NCBI GenBank assembly: GCA_021772595.1 | Contig: JAJFLS010000450.1 | Coordinates: 1 to 5,797 of the forward strand | DNA from: Opitutales bacterium | GTDB lineage: Bacteria > Verrucomicrobiota > Verrucomicrobiia > Opitutales > Opitutaceae | DNA: 5,797 bases | Direction: 5' to 3' | Part shown: positions 1 through 5,773 of the stretch, one piece after another | Numbering within the stretch: the stretch's first letter is position 1 | Layout of the letters: each line of letters opens with the position of its first letter | Notes under the pieces: model-generated | What the model was told of the DNA's origin: nothing | What the model saw: the letters and a program-made list of their open reading frames with translations, nothing else | Databases searched by the model: none | Made by a program: the position numbers and the translations under genes

Positions 1-372
1 GCTAAGCATCTCGCTCCAGGCATCGCGTATCTCAGAGAAAAGGCCGATTACCACATCGATTGGGGCCTCCTCCTTCTTCAGATTGGCTTCGTTGAGCTTT
101 TCCGAATAGAAGTCGTAGAGTCCGAACATTCTGCTGGCAAAACCGTCCTCTTCGCCCATTCTCAGTGAGCGTTGCAGCTCGGTGAAGATGTCCTGGGCTT
201 TGATCAGGTTATTGCTGATCGTTTCATTGCGAGTCTTGATATCCTCGATCGCGAAACCAGCTTTGGCTCTATGCATCGCGTCTAAAGCGCCATCATAGAG
301 CATCATTATTAGACGTTCAGGGCTGGCCGATAAAATGGCGGCTTTCTTGTAAGAAGCTGCGTTAGGATTCAT
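1..372 (-). CDS. fliS: FliS, flagellin-specific export chaperone (C-terminus cut by window edge)
   Basis: FliS is a cytosolic helical-bundle chaperone that binds the C-terminus of flagellin, prevents its premature polymerisation and delivers it to the flagellar type III export gate. Reading from the ATG at 372, 124 codons are open to the window edge and no stop is seen. Family signs: Y8 in an MNPxxxxY start, then SASPERLIMMLYDGAL (residues 15-30), the classical SPxxLxxMLYDGA signature. Next come KAQDIFTEL (58-66), LYDFYSEKLNEAN (85-97) and FSEIRDAW (112-119), matching helices 3-5 of the family. FliS is usually 120-150 aa, so only a short tail should be missing. There is no clear Shine-Dalgarno before the ATG. 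The gene lies 58 bases after flgM and has its own sigma-28-type promoter within the end of flgM. The identification is firm; the exact length is unknown. Confidence 0.93.
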   Translation of the reverse strand, partial: MNPNAASYKKAAILSASPERLIMMLYDGALDAMHRAKAGFAIEDIKTRNETISNNLIKAQDIFTELQRSLRMGEEDGFASRMFGLYDFYSEKLNEANLKKEEAPIDVVIGLFSEIRDAWSEMLS

Positions 373-430
373 AGGTTAATCTACGGGGCTTAACTAAGGT
401 CGGCGATTCACCGGCTTGACGTTCAACTAC

Positions 431-718
431 CTATTCATCATCGGCAAAGGGAACAATGAGTTTAGCGATGGCGTCCACGATTTCCTTCGAAGGATAATTC
501 GGATCGTTTAGCAGTTCCTTGCCCTTGGCTACAACCTCGGGCCGGATCTCAGGCTGATTGCGCAGTCCATCTAGTTTGCTGATCTCGACTTTCTCCCCGA
601 TAGGGGTCGCCTGAGGCTTAACTCCGTTTCCGGATTCTTTGGCAGCATTCGCGTTCGTGCGATTAGCCAGGTTTTGAGCGTATAGGTTGGTAGCGGGTTG
701 GTTGTTTTCTATGTTCAT
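431..718 (-). CDS. flgM: FlgM-like anti-sigma-28 factor
   Basis: FlgM binds and inhibits the flagellar sigma factor FliA and is exported through the finished hook-basal body to release late gene expression. The 95-aa product has the expected layout. Residues 1-40 are polar, Asn-rich and probably disordered. Then comes the VEISKL motif (44-49) that precedes the sigma-binding part in the family. Two predicted helices follow: IRPEVVAKGKELL (58-70), resembling the family's R-x-E-x-V helix, and YPSKEIVDAIAKLIV (75-89), resembling the Y-x-I/V-x-x-x-x-IAxxLI ending. Length fits (FlgM is about 90-100 aa). The helices are divergent from enterobacterial FlgM and the tail FADDE is acidic, so a FlgM-related protein of another role is possible. 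No strong Shine-Dalgarno precedes the ATG. It follows the lipoprotein gene after 75 bases that contain no clear terminator or sigma-28 promoter, suggesting co-transcription with fliD. Confidence 0.65.
   Translation of the reverse strand: MNIENNQPATNLYAQNLANRTNANAAKESGNGVKPQATPIGEKVEISKLDGLRNQPEIRPEVVAKGKELLNDPNYPSKEIVDAIAKLIVPFADDE
438..464 (-). promoter_or_regulatory. Sigma-28 (FliA)-type promoter for fliS, inside the 3' end of flgM
   Basis: On the minus strand the -35 element TAAA (464-461, preceded by C) is followed by exactly 15 bases and then GCCGATGA (445-438). The bacterial sigma-28 consensus is TAAA-N15-GCCGATAA, so this has 4/4 at -35 and 7/8 at -10 with ideal spacing. Transcription should start near base 431, giving a fliS leader of about 60 bases. 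The -10 element overlaps the codons for the FADDE C-terminus of FlgM. Function is inferred from sequence match and position only. Confidence 0.7.
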
Positions 719-793
719 GTCGTATTTGGGTAATTAAGGTTTCGTCAGGTTATTGTGTTAATTTCTTATGAATCGACTCTCTCCTGATGAACT

Positions 794-1486
794 TTAATTA
801 TTTTGTAAATAAATCGCGCTGAATAGCGAATTCGCGACGTATTTGGAAAAACGGTTGGGACTGTGCAGCACGGTTTGGGTGCTTTGCAGCGGATATGGAA
901 TGATTGATTCTGTCTTGTAGTACTTTCTCGCGGCGTTGGAAACCTCCGGGTTGGAGGCGTCGAATACTTCGTCGGCGGCCCAGACGACCTCGCCGGTATT
1001 CCCGTCGAGAAGTTTCGCCCGAATGCCCAAGCCGACTGGTTGGTAGGCGTTGAAATAGCTCACGTCCAGGAGCAAGATGCCATCGATCGCGATACTCGAG
1101 TGCAGATTGGCGATAAGCTGGGTGGGAAGGTACTCCACGGACGAATAGCGCTCCTTCGAAAACATCTCCTTCATGGTCTCTGGCGACACCTTGACGACTT
1201 CGAATAGATTGCGCTTCACGAGCTCCAGACGAAAATTCTCCTCTATAAGGTCCATTTCCAGATGGCCGTAGCTTCCTTTGTGCATGGGAAGCACGGCGAC
1301 CCGTTTCAGATTTTCGGGCAATACGGATCTCTGGTAAACATTGGTCGTCTTGCGCTTTTTGCCAATGGTCGTGTCGTACTGGGAATTGACGCGATTAACG
1401 ACGGTCCCGCAGCCCGATAGGAAAATGGTCAGAGCGGCCACCAGGATCGGCAGGCCTGTTGCTATAGGTCTAGAAGAGCGTTTCAT
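794..1486 (-). CDS. Lipoprotein with CsgG/GNA1162 (DUF799)-like core, unknown flagellar role
   Basis: The 230-aa product starts with a basic n-region (MKRSSR), a hydrophobic stretch (residues 11-22) and the lipobox L-S-G-C with the lipidated cysteine at 26. Glycine at +2 gives no inner-membrane retention signal, so outer-membrane anchoring is likely. After a basic linker, RVAVLPM (62-68) begins an alpha/beta domain of the kind seen in CsgG, LpoB, TolB-N and GNA1162/DUF799 lipoproteins. AIDGILLLDVSYF (133-145) and LGIRAKLLDGNTGEVVWAADEVFDA (within 153-177) match the strand and turn pattern of that group (the 'vDxxTGevlWa' element). The start lies 24 bases after fliD on the same strand, so it is very probably in the fliD operon; the Shine-Dalgarno is poor. 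Vibrio-type FlgO/FlgP/FlgT show that outer-membrane lipoproteins can serve the flagellum, but homology to them is not demonstrated here. Family assignment is moderate and function is inferred. Confidence 0.75.
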   Translation of the reverse strand: MKRSSRPIATGLPILVAALTIFLSGCGTVVNRVNSQYDTTIGKKRKTTNVYQRSVLPENLKRVAVLPMHKGSYGHLEMDLIEENFRLELVKRNLFEVVKVSPETMKEMFSKERYSSVEYLPTQLIANLHSSIAIDGILLLDVSYFNAYQPVGLGIRAKLLDGNTGEVVWAADEVFDASNPEVSNAARKYYKTESIIPYPLQSTQTVLHSPNRFSKYVANSLFSAIYLQNN

Positions 1487-1510
1487 GCCTGTGGGAAAAA
1501 GCTTTCATCA

Positions 1511-3235
1511 TTACAGCTGCAATCCCGTCAATGCCGCAGATTGCTGTTGAATGTTAGATTGCGCCTCTTCCATGGCGATAAAACTGGCTTCCAATGCCGC
1601 TTGTGTAAACCCTAGACGACGTTCCATATCCTCGATCTGAGTATCGATCTTCTTATTCTGGTCCGTCAGCGTAATCTTCTGAATATCCAGAATCCCGTCG
1701 TCTCGGGTGAAATTATCTATAAAAGTCTGCATGCGGAGAGAGAAGGACTCCTCCGAGTCTCCATTCCCATCCGCGTCGCCCATGAAAAACGTCTCGAGCT
1801 GGCCGAGTTTGCCTTCCAGAGCCGATGCGAGCGCATCCGAATCCTTGATCTCAAGTTTGGATGTGCCGCTAATGAAATCGATGCCGATATGATCCAGGCG
1901 AAATAAGTCGCCCCCAAGACCTGCGATCCCGCCGAAGGCCAAGCTACGAAGATCGGAATCAAGGTCGTAGACTTCCCGATTTCCTGCCAATTCCGCGGTC
2001 GTTACATCCTCGTCCTCAACCGTTATCTTGGTCTTCTCGAGGATGTAGTCCTGCACGTCGTTGAAGGAGGAAATGAAACTGTTTATCTTCTCATTGAGCT
2101 CCTCGGAGTCTCGGCTGATCCCGATCGACTGCGTGCCCGTCTCGGAAGCGGTGATAGTCAGGCCGCCAATGCCATGAGAGTTTTCAGAGATGACGTTCGA
2201 ACGGCTCGAAATCGTCGGGCCCCCGTCGATTGAAAATTGTAGGTCAGTACCCGCGGTCGAAGCTCCATCGAGCCCGAGGGCCGCCATGATGCCGTTGCCG
2301 CTGTCGATCGCCGGCATTTCCAGAGCGCCGGTCTCGTCGTTCACGATTTTAAACTGATCCGCCGCGGAATCGTAGGTCATGGTAACCTTAGCCGCGGAGT
2401 CGTTCACTCTGCTCATGAGCGTACTCATGCTCTCGGTGTCAGCGTCGAATGAAATCGCGACGCCGTTGATAGTGATCGTTCCCGTCCCGGTAATCGGCGA
2501 GCCGCTACTGATACCGCTGGTAGCGATCGAACTGTTCAGATCAACCACTCCTAGCGGGCCGGTGCTCGTCACAGCGGTTGAGCCTCCACCAGCGTCGACT
2601 GTTTCGATCTGGTCTAGCTTGAGCGCTGAAAGAAAATTGCTGGAGTCGTCGATCGCTCCCAGTTCCAGTTCGCCGGACGAACTCGTCAAAGTAATCTTGT
2701 CGTTCACTCCATCGTAGGACGCCGTGACCACACCGCTCGTGGCCGTTGAAATCCCGTCGAACACGTCCTGTAGCGTGTCGGTCGACGCGACCGTTATCTC
2801 CTGGCCGTTGATCGAGAAAGTACCGTCTTGGATATCGGTCGCCAGGTTCAGATTGGAAATAACCGTGTTGACCGTCCCGATCGTGCCGCCCACATCCGTC
2901 GATCCGGTTCGCTTCGAAGTCGAAGCTAGCTGGGAAACAGTGATATCGAAACTCCCTTCGACGGCGGAGGTTCCCGCCGTGGCGGTGATGCTCAGATTCT
3001 CGTCTGAGAGAGAGGTCTTTTTCGAGTTATAGAGGACGCCGTCATCAAATCCTGAAACCGTGTCCTTAAGGGCTCCGAGTTTCGTTTCGAGGAGTTCCAG
3101 CGCATTGAGCTTACTGGAGTTCTCGCTTTGCTCCTCACGCAAGCGCTGCTGGGGAATGCGTTCTGCGGCCATCAATTGGTCGACCATAGTCCGCCAATCG
3201 AAGCCACTCGCTAATCCTGCTAATTGAAACTGCAT
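1511..3235 (-). CDS. fliD: FliD, flagellar filament cap (hook-associated protein 2)
   Basis: FliD forms the pentameric (or similar) cap at the filament tip and guides folding and insertion of exported flagellin. The 574-aa product opens with LAGLASGFDWRTMVDQLM (5-22), the conserved FliD N-terminal motif, followed by a heptad-like helix to about residue 65. EGSFDITVSQLA (93-104) closes the D0-D1 entry. Two flagellin_IN-type beta units follow: GTFSINGQEITV (138-149) with its partner to about 185, and GTITINGVAISFD (252-264) with its partner to about 298. The C-terminal FliD domain starts near 375 (NEKINSFISSFNDVQDYI) and ends in a coiled-coil helix (about 520-567). There is no cysteine, as usual for exported filament proteins. 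It is longer than many FliDs (450-480 aa), owing to two IN units and an acidic loop at 487-496. A Shine-Dalgarno and sigma-28-type promoter precede it. Three in-frame stops (TAA TGA TGA) end it. Confidence 0.96.
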   Translation of the reverse strand: MQFQLAGLASGFDWRTMVDQLMAAERIPQQRLREEQSENSSKLNALELLETKLGALKDTVSGFDDGVLYNSKKTSLSDENLSITATAGTSAVEGSFDITVSQLASTSKRTGSTDVGGTIGTVNTVISNLNLATDIQDGTFSINGQEITVASTDTLQDVFDGISTATSGVVTASYDGVNDKITLTSSSGELELGAIDDSSNFLSALKLDQIETVDAGGGSTAVTSTGPLGVVDLNSSIATSGISSGSPITGTGTITINGVAISFDADTESMSTLMSRVNDSAAKVTMTYDSAADQFKIVNDETGALEMPAIDSGNGIMAALGLDGASTAGTDLQFSIDGGPTISSRSNVISENSHGIGGLTITASETGTQSIGISRDSEELNEKINSFISSFNDVQDYILEKTKITVEDEDVTTAELAGNREVYDLDSDLRSLAFGGIAGLGGDLFRLDHIGIDFISGTSKLEIKDSDALASALEGKLGQLETFFMGDADGNGDSEESFSLRMQTFIDNFTRDDGILDIQKITLTDQNKKIDTQIEDMERRLGFTQAALEASFIAMEEAQSNIQQQSAALTGLQL

Positions 3236-3244
3236 AAATTTGGG

Positions 3245-3248
3245 TCCT
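3245..3248 (-). promoter_or_regulatory. Shine-Dalgarno site of fliD
   Basis: AGGA on the minus strand ends nine bases before the fliD ATG at 3235. It is the clearest ribosome binding site in the window, and it supports this ATG, which is also the start that gives the conserved FliD N-terminus. With the predicted sigma-28 start near 3253, the leader would be only about 18 bases. Confidence 0.6.
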
Positions 3249-3259
3249 AGACTGTTCCT

Positions 3260-3286
3260 AATTCGGCCCGAGAATGGGTATCTTTA
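3260..3286 (-). promoter_or_regulatory. Sigma-28 (FliA)-type promoter for the fliD operon
   Basis: On the minus strand TAAA (3286-3283) is followed by exactly 15 bases and then GCCGAATT (3267-3260). This matches the sigma-28 -35 core 4/4 with ideal spacing and keeps the invariant GCCGA of the -10 element; the last three bases deviate from GCCGATAA. It sits in the spacer between the MAF gene and fliD, 24 bases before the fliD ATG. That placement and the second promoter of the same form before fliS make a chance match unlikely. It would drive fliD, the lipoprotein gene and flgM. Confidence 0.7.
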
Positions 3287-3325
3287 ATCAAAAAGCCGAA
3301 AATAGTCCAAATTGCCTCTAAGCCT

Positions 3326-3352
3326 GCTGGGTAGTATTCTCTATCCCGCAGC
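3326..3352 (-). other. Imperfect hairpin after the MAF gene, possible transcript end
   Basis: Three bases after the MAF stop codon, the minus strand can fold as GCT-(GC)-GGG-(A)-TAG, loop AGAATA, CTA-CCC-AGC. That is nine base pairs with two bulges on the 5' arm. No T-run follows immediately; the nearest T-rich stretch is about 30 bases further on. It is therefore not a classical intrinsic terminator, but could stabilise a 3' end or attenuate read-through into fliD. Confidence 0.3.
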
Positions 3353-3355
3353 GCT

Positions 3356-5158
3356 TCAGGCCACAACATCCACGGTCCGAGCGCCTTGCAGCGAATTCAT
3401 AAACGAGTACGCGCCCTCGGCGACCGCCCAGAAATACTCCTTCAAATCCTCGGCGTCGCGACGGCCCGGATCCTCGATCGAGTCCAAATGCCGCTGAGCA
3501 CTGGCGTAGAGCATCATCTCGTACTTGAGCGCCCCGTCATTCAAAATCGTGTGCAAATCGGATTCCTTTTCGAAAAGAGCGATCAATTCCCGCTTGCACG
3601 ACTCCGCCGTTTTGATCCGATCCGCGACGGGCGACTCGTTTTCGGGAAATGCCACTTCCAAGCTCAAGGCTCCTTTCAACGCAAGGGCGCTCGTGTTTCG
3701 AGCGAACTTCGAGATCGAATCGAGTTCCTCATTCAGTTTTGCCGACAAGTCTTCCTGAGACGATAGAATCGTTTCCACGCGCCCCATTTGAGAACTCAAA
3801 ATCGATGGGGCGGTCTCCGTCTTAAGTCGCAGCCAGATCTCGTCCAGGGAGATGTAGGGAATTCCTTCGATTCGCGCGCCGAATCGCGACGTATTCCAAA
3901 GCTCGAGTCCGGAGTCCTCCTCTTTCACCAGTTGCTCGAAGGTCTTCAGATACACGAACAGTTTCTCTTCCACCAGCACCGTTTCCTCGACATTTCCAGG
4001 AACGGCACGGCAACTCTGAGTTGCCACAGAATTGGCGTTCAAATCCGAATAGAACGAATCCCGAGCGTGCGACTGCCCGTCGGCCTTCACCGCCAGGTCC
4101 TGCCCCGCAAACACGATTCGTCTACACCCGAACAGCTTCGCCACGTCGAAAATGCAAGCGGAGACCGTTCCCATTTCGAGGATTTCAGATCCCATGCCCA
4201 GGCCGAGCTTCAAGCGGATATAAGACGCCAGCAGATTGTTTTGGGACCAGGTGAAAACGCGTCCGGAAAAATGGTCCACCACTTTTGGATACACGATGAA
4301 CGGGCAAATGAGATTCGTCCCTTCGCAATCGACTCCCTCGAATCCCTTCTCCGTGAAGACGTACGGATCCGCGGCCAGCACGAAATGCGGCGTGATCCCA
4401 GCGTTGCGCAAAGCGCGAAACGAAGAGTTTACCGCTACGACTACGCACCGGTCCTGGTTTTCTGCGATGAACTCCAGCGACTCGTCGAGCGAAGGTCCCG
4501 CAGACGCTATGATTATCGTCCCGCCCTTGAATGCGTCTTTCAAGACTCCCAAGTCCGGAGCGGCTATCAGCGAATCCACATTGGCGAACGTGTTCTTCTG
4601 CCACTTCCCCGACGCCGTAACATTCGTCCCGAATAATTTGCGCCAGTATTCGACGGCTCGGGCGAATTCAGTGAAAAACGCGCCATAGTAATCGGGAGAC
4701 GCATTGTATATAGGAGCAAACACGATCGGGCACGCATCCTGAATCTCCAGTGTTGGAAACCGCGAGAGCGCTTCGAAACAATCCTGATCCAGCTTCCCCA
4801 GCCCGAGAAAGAACCTCGGATCCTTCAAAATGCGCAACACCTCTTCTCCTTGGGCGATCGCTCGAAAACCCGACACGTCTTCCTCCGCGCAAAAAACGAA
4901 CGACCCTTTCGGCAATTTCTCCAGGAGCGCCGCCACGTGGTTCCCGTCGCCAAAACCCGTCAATGCGATCGCCGCATTCGGCTTCAGTTCCACTCCCGCT
5001 AGCCAACGATCCAGAAGAGCTGGCCAATCCTCCGACCCTTCGCGAAGACCCGAGAAGACGGTCGCTTTCGCGTCGATCTTCGCAGCGCTTTCCAAACGCG
5101 GCAGCAATCGCGGAAACCGTTTCCTGAAAACCGCTCTCAATCGCTCGTCCGTATTCAT
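3356..5158 (-). CDS. MAF/MptE-like (DUF115) motility-associated protein, probable flagellin glycosylation
   Basis: Motility accessory factor (MAF) proteins are cytoplasmic and are needed for motility in several bacteria. They are thought to transfer nonulosonic acids such as pseudaminic or legionaminic acid to flagellin. The core domain (PF01973, related to MptE) is visible at about residues 190-400. It contains GGTIIIASAGPSLDESL (212-228), the nucleotide-binding GPSL signature, then VAVNSSFRALRNAGITPHFV (241-260) and LAADP (261-265). Then come GTVSACIFDVAKLFGCRRIV (330-349) and FAGQDLA (350-356), and NTSRFGARIEGIPYISLDE (422-440). The N-terminal ~190 residues fit the family's variable N-terminal region, and 450-600 is a helical tail. 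At 600 aa it is within the usual size range. Its start overlaps the stop of the upstream gene (ATGA), so the two are probably co-translated; GGA just before the ATG is a weak ribosome site. No nonulosonate synthesis genes are in view, so the substrate is inferred. It does not belong to the unrelated Maf/YhdE nucleotide pyrophosphatase family. Confidence 0.88.
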   Translation of the reverse strand: MNTDERLRAVFRKRFPRLLPRLESAAKIDAKATVFSGLREGSEDWPALLDRWLAGVELKPNAAIALTGFGDGNHVAALLEKLPKGSFVFCAEEDVSGFRAIAQGEEVLRILKDPRFFLGLGKLDQDCFEALSRFPTLEIQDACPIVFAPIYNASPDYYGAFFTEFARAVEYWRKLFGTNVTASGKWQKNTFANVDSLIAAPDLGVLKDAFKGGTIIIASAGPSLDESLEFIAENQDRCVVVAVNSSFRALRNAGITPHFVLAADPYVFTEKGFEGVDCEGTNLICPFIVYPKVVDHFSGRVFTWSQNNLLASYIRLKLGLGMGSEILEMGTVSACIFDVAKLFGCRRIVFAGQDLAVKADGQSHARDSFYSDLNANSVATQSCRAVPGNVEETVLVEEKLFVYLKTFEQLVKEEDSGLELWNTSRFGARIEGIPYISLDEIWLRLKTETAPSILSSQMGRVETILSSQEDLSAKLNEELDSISKFARNTSALALKGALSLEVAFPENESPVADRIKTAESCKRELIALFEKESDLHTILNDGALKYEMMLYASAQRHLDSIEDPGRRDAEDLKEYFWAVAEGAYSFMNSLQGARTVDVVA

Positions 5159-5763
5159 TTTTCCGCTGCGCTATCCAGATTTGGAAGCACTTGTTTCGAC
5201 AACGCCGAATACACCTTTTCCAGTCGGATCGGAAGCGCTCGCTCCGCCGTATCGGAAAACGCGATGCAGTTCGAGGCCTCAAATGCATCCATCACCGAGC
5301 TTAACGCTTGATTGAGCAACTCCGCCACTTCTTCCAATGCGGAGGTCCAATCAGCGTCTCGGTTTTTCGAATACTCAACCAGAAGACCCACGCACTGCAC
5401 CAAAGGCTGCGTCGCGTTAAGAACTTCAATCGCTTCCTCCCGAAACGATTCCCACGGACGGCTCAACGCCGCACGCGCGCTCGCCCGCCATCTCTCCAGC
5501 AGACCCTCACGCTGTCCCAGCAATTCGCCGATCATATTGGAGACGTTCTGCTCCTGCGTCATTGAAAAGACTTCGATCGATTGGAATTCCCCCGATCCGT
5601 CGCCGACGTCCGGAGTCCATTCCTTCCCGTCGACAAGCATGCGTTGAATCAGCAGCCCCGACTGTCCCATAAAATTCTCCAGCAACGACCAGACTTCGGA
5701 TGCCGATCCGGGAGCCGGTCCCTGGAAATCCACGCTTTCTCCGTCTAGAAATACGTTCGCCAT
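5155..5763 (-). CDS. Unrecognised ~202-aa protein coupled to the MAF gene
   Basis: I do not recognise a family. The product has no signal peptide or membrane segment, so it is probably cytoplasmic. The first ~70 residues look like a small alpha/beta unit: strands around VFLDGESVDF, LLIQRMLVDGKEW and SIEVFSM, with a helix between (SEVWSLLENFM). This is the order expected of a compact beta-grasp-like fold, but it is only an impression. The remainder (about 72-202) appears entirely helical with amphipathic heptad-like stretches, ending in AAEK. The ATG at 5763 is preferred over the adjacent GTG at 5766 because it has better spacing (seven bases) from GAGAAG. The TGA stop overlaps the MAF start (ATGA), so the two proteins are likely made together and may be partners. 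The strand, the coupling and the lack of a comparable competing frame make it a real gene. Its role in flagellin modification or chaperoning is a guess from position. Confidence 0.75.
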   Translation of the reverse strand: MANVFLDGESVDFQGPAPGSASEVWSLLENFMGQSGLLIQRMLVDGKEWTPDVGDGSGEFQSIEVFSMTQEQNVSNMIGELLGQREGLLERWRASARAALSRPWESFREEAIEVLNATQPLVQCVGLLVEYSKNRDADWTSALEEVAELLNQALSSVMDAFEASNCIAFSDTAERALPIRLEKVYSALSKQVLPNLDSAAEK

Positions 5764-5773
5764 CACGCTTCTC

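Noticed and set aside
400..407. GCCGACCT on the minus strand between flgM and fliS as a sigma-28 -10 element
   Set aside because: No TAAA-like element occurs 14-16 bases upstream, and the much better promoter at 438-464 already serves fliS.
719..793. Promoter or terminator in the lipoprotein-flgM spacer
   Set aside because: The spacer is AT-rich, but I found no sigma-28 match, no well-spaced -35/-10 pair and no stem followed by a T-run, so read-through from fliD is the simplest reading.
2379..3032. Two plus-strand frames of 112 and 102 codons opposite fliD
   Set aside because: They are antisense to the FliD beta-rich region and their Val/Ser/Pro-rich products mirror its Asp/Thr/Gly codons. 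There is no start signal or family match.
3788..4636. 282-codon open frame on the plus strand, opposite the MAF gene
   Set aside because: It lies fully antisense to a well-supported gene with clear family motifs. Its product is Arg/His/Gln-rich low-quality sequence with no recognisable domain, and it is best explained by codon bias of the real gene.
4668..5288. 206-codon minus-strand frame spanning the junction of the unknown gene and the MAF gene
   Set aside because: It is in a different frame across two better genes that abut with an ATGA overlap. The product is Arg/Ser/Gly-rich and domain-free, typical of an out-of-frame reading.
5764..5766. GTG as start codon of the unknown gene
   Set aside because: It is directly followed by ATG, and the upstream purine-rich GAGAAG is only four bases away from it, too close; the ATG at 5763 has better spacing.
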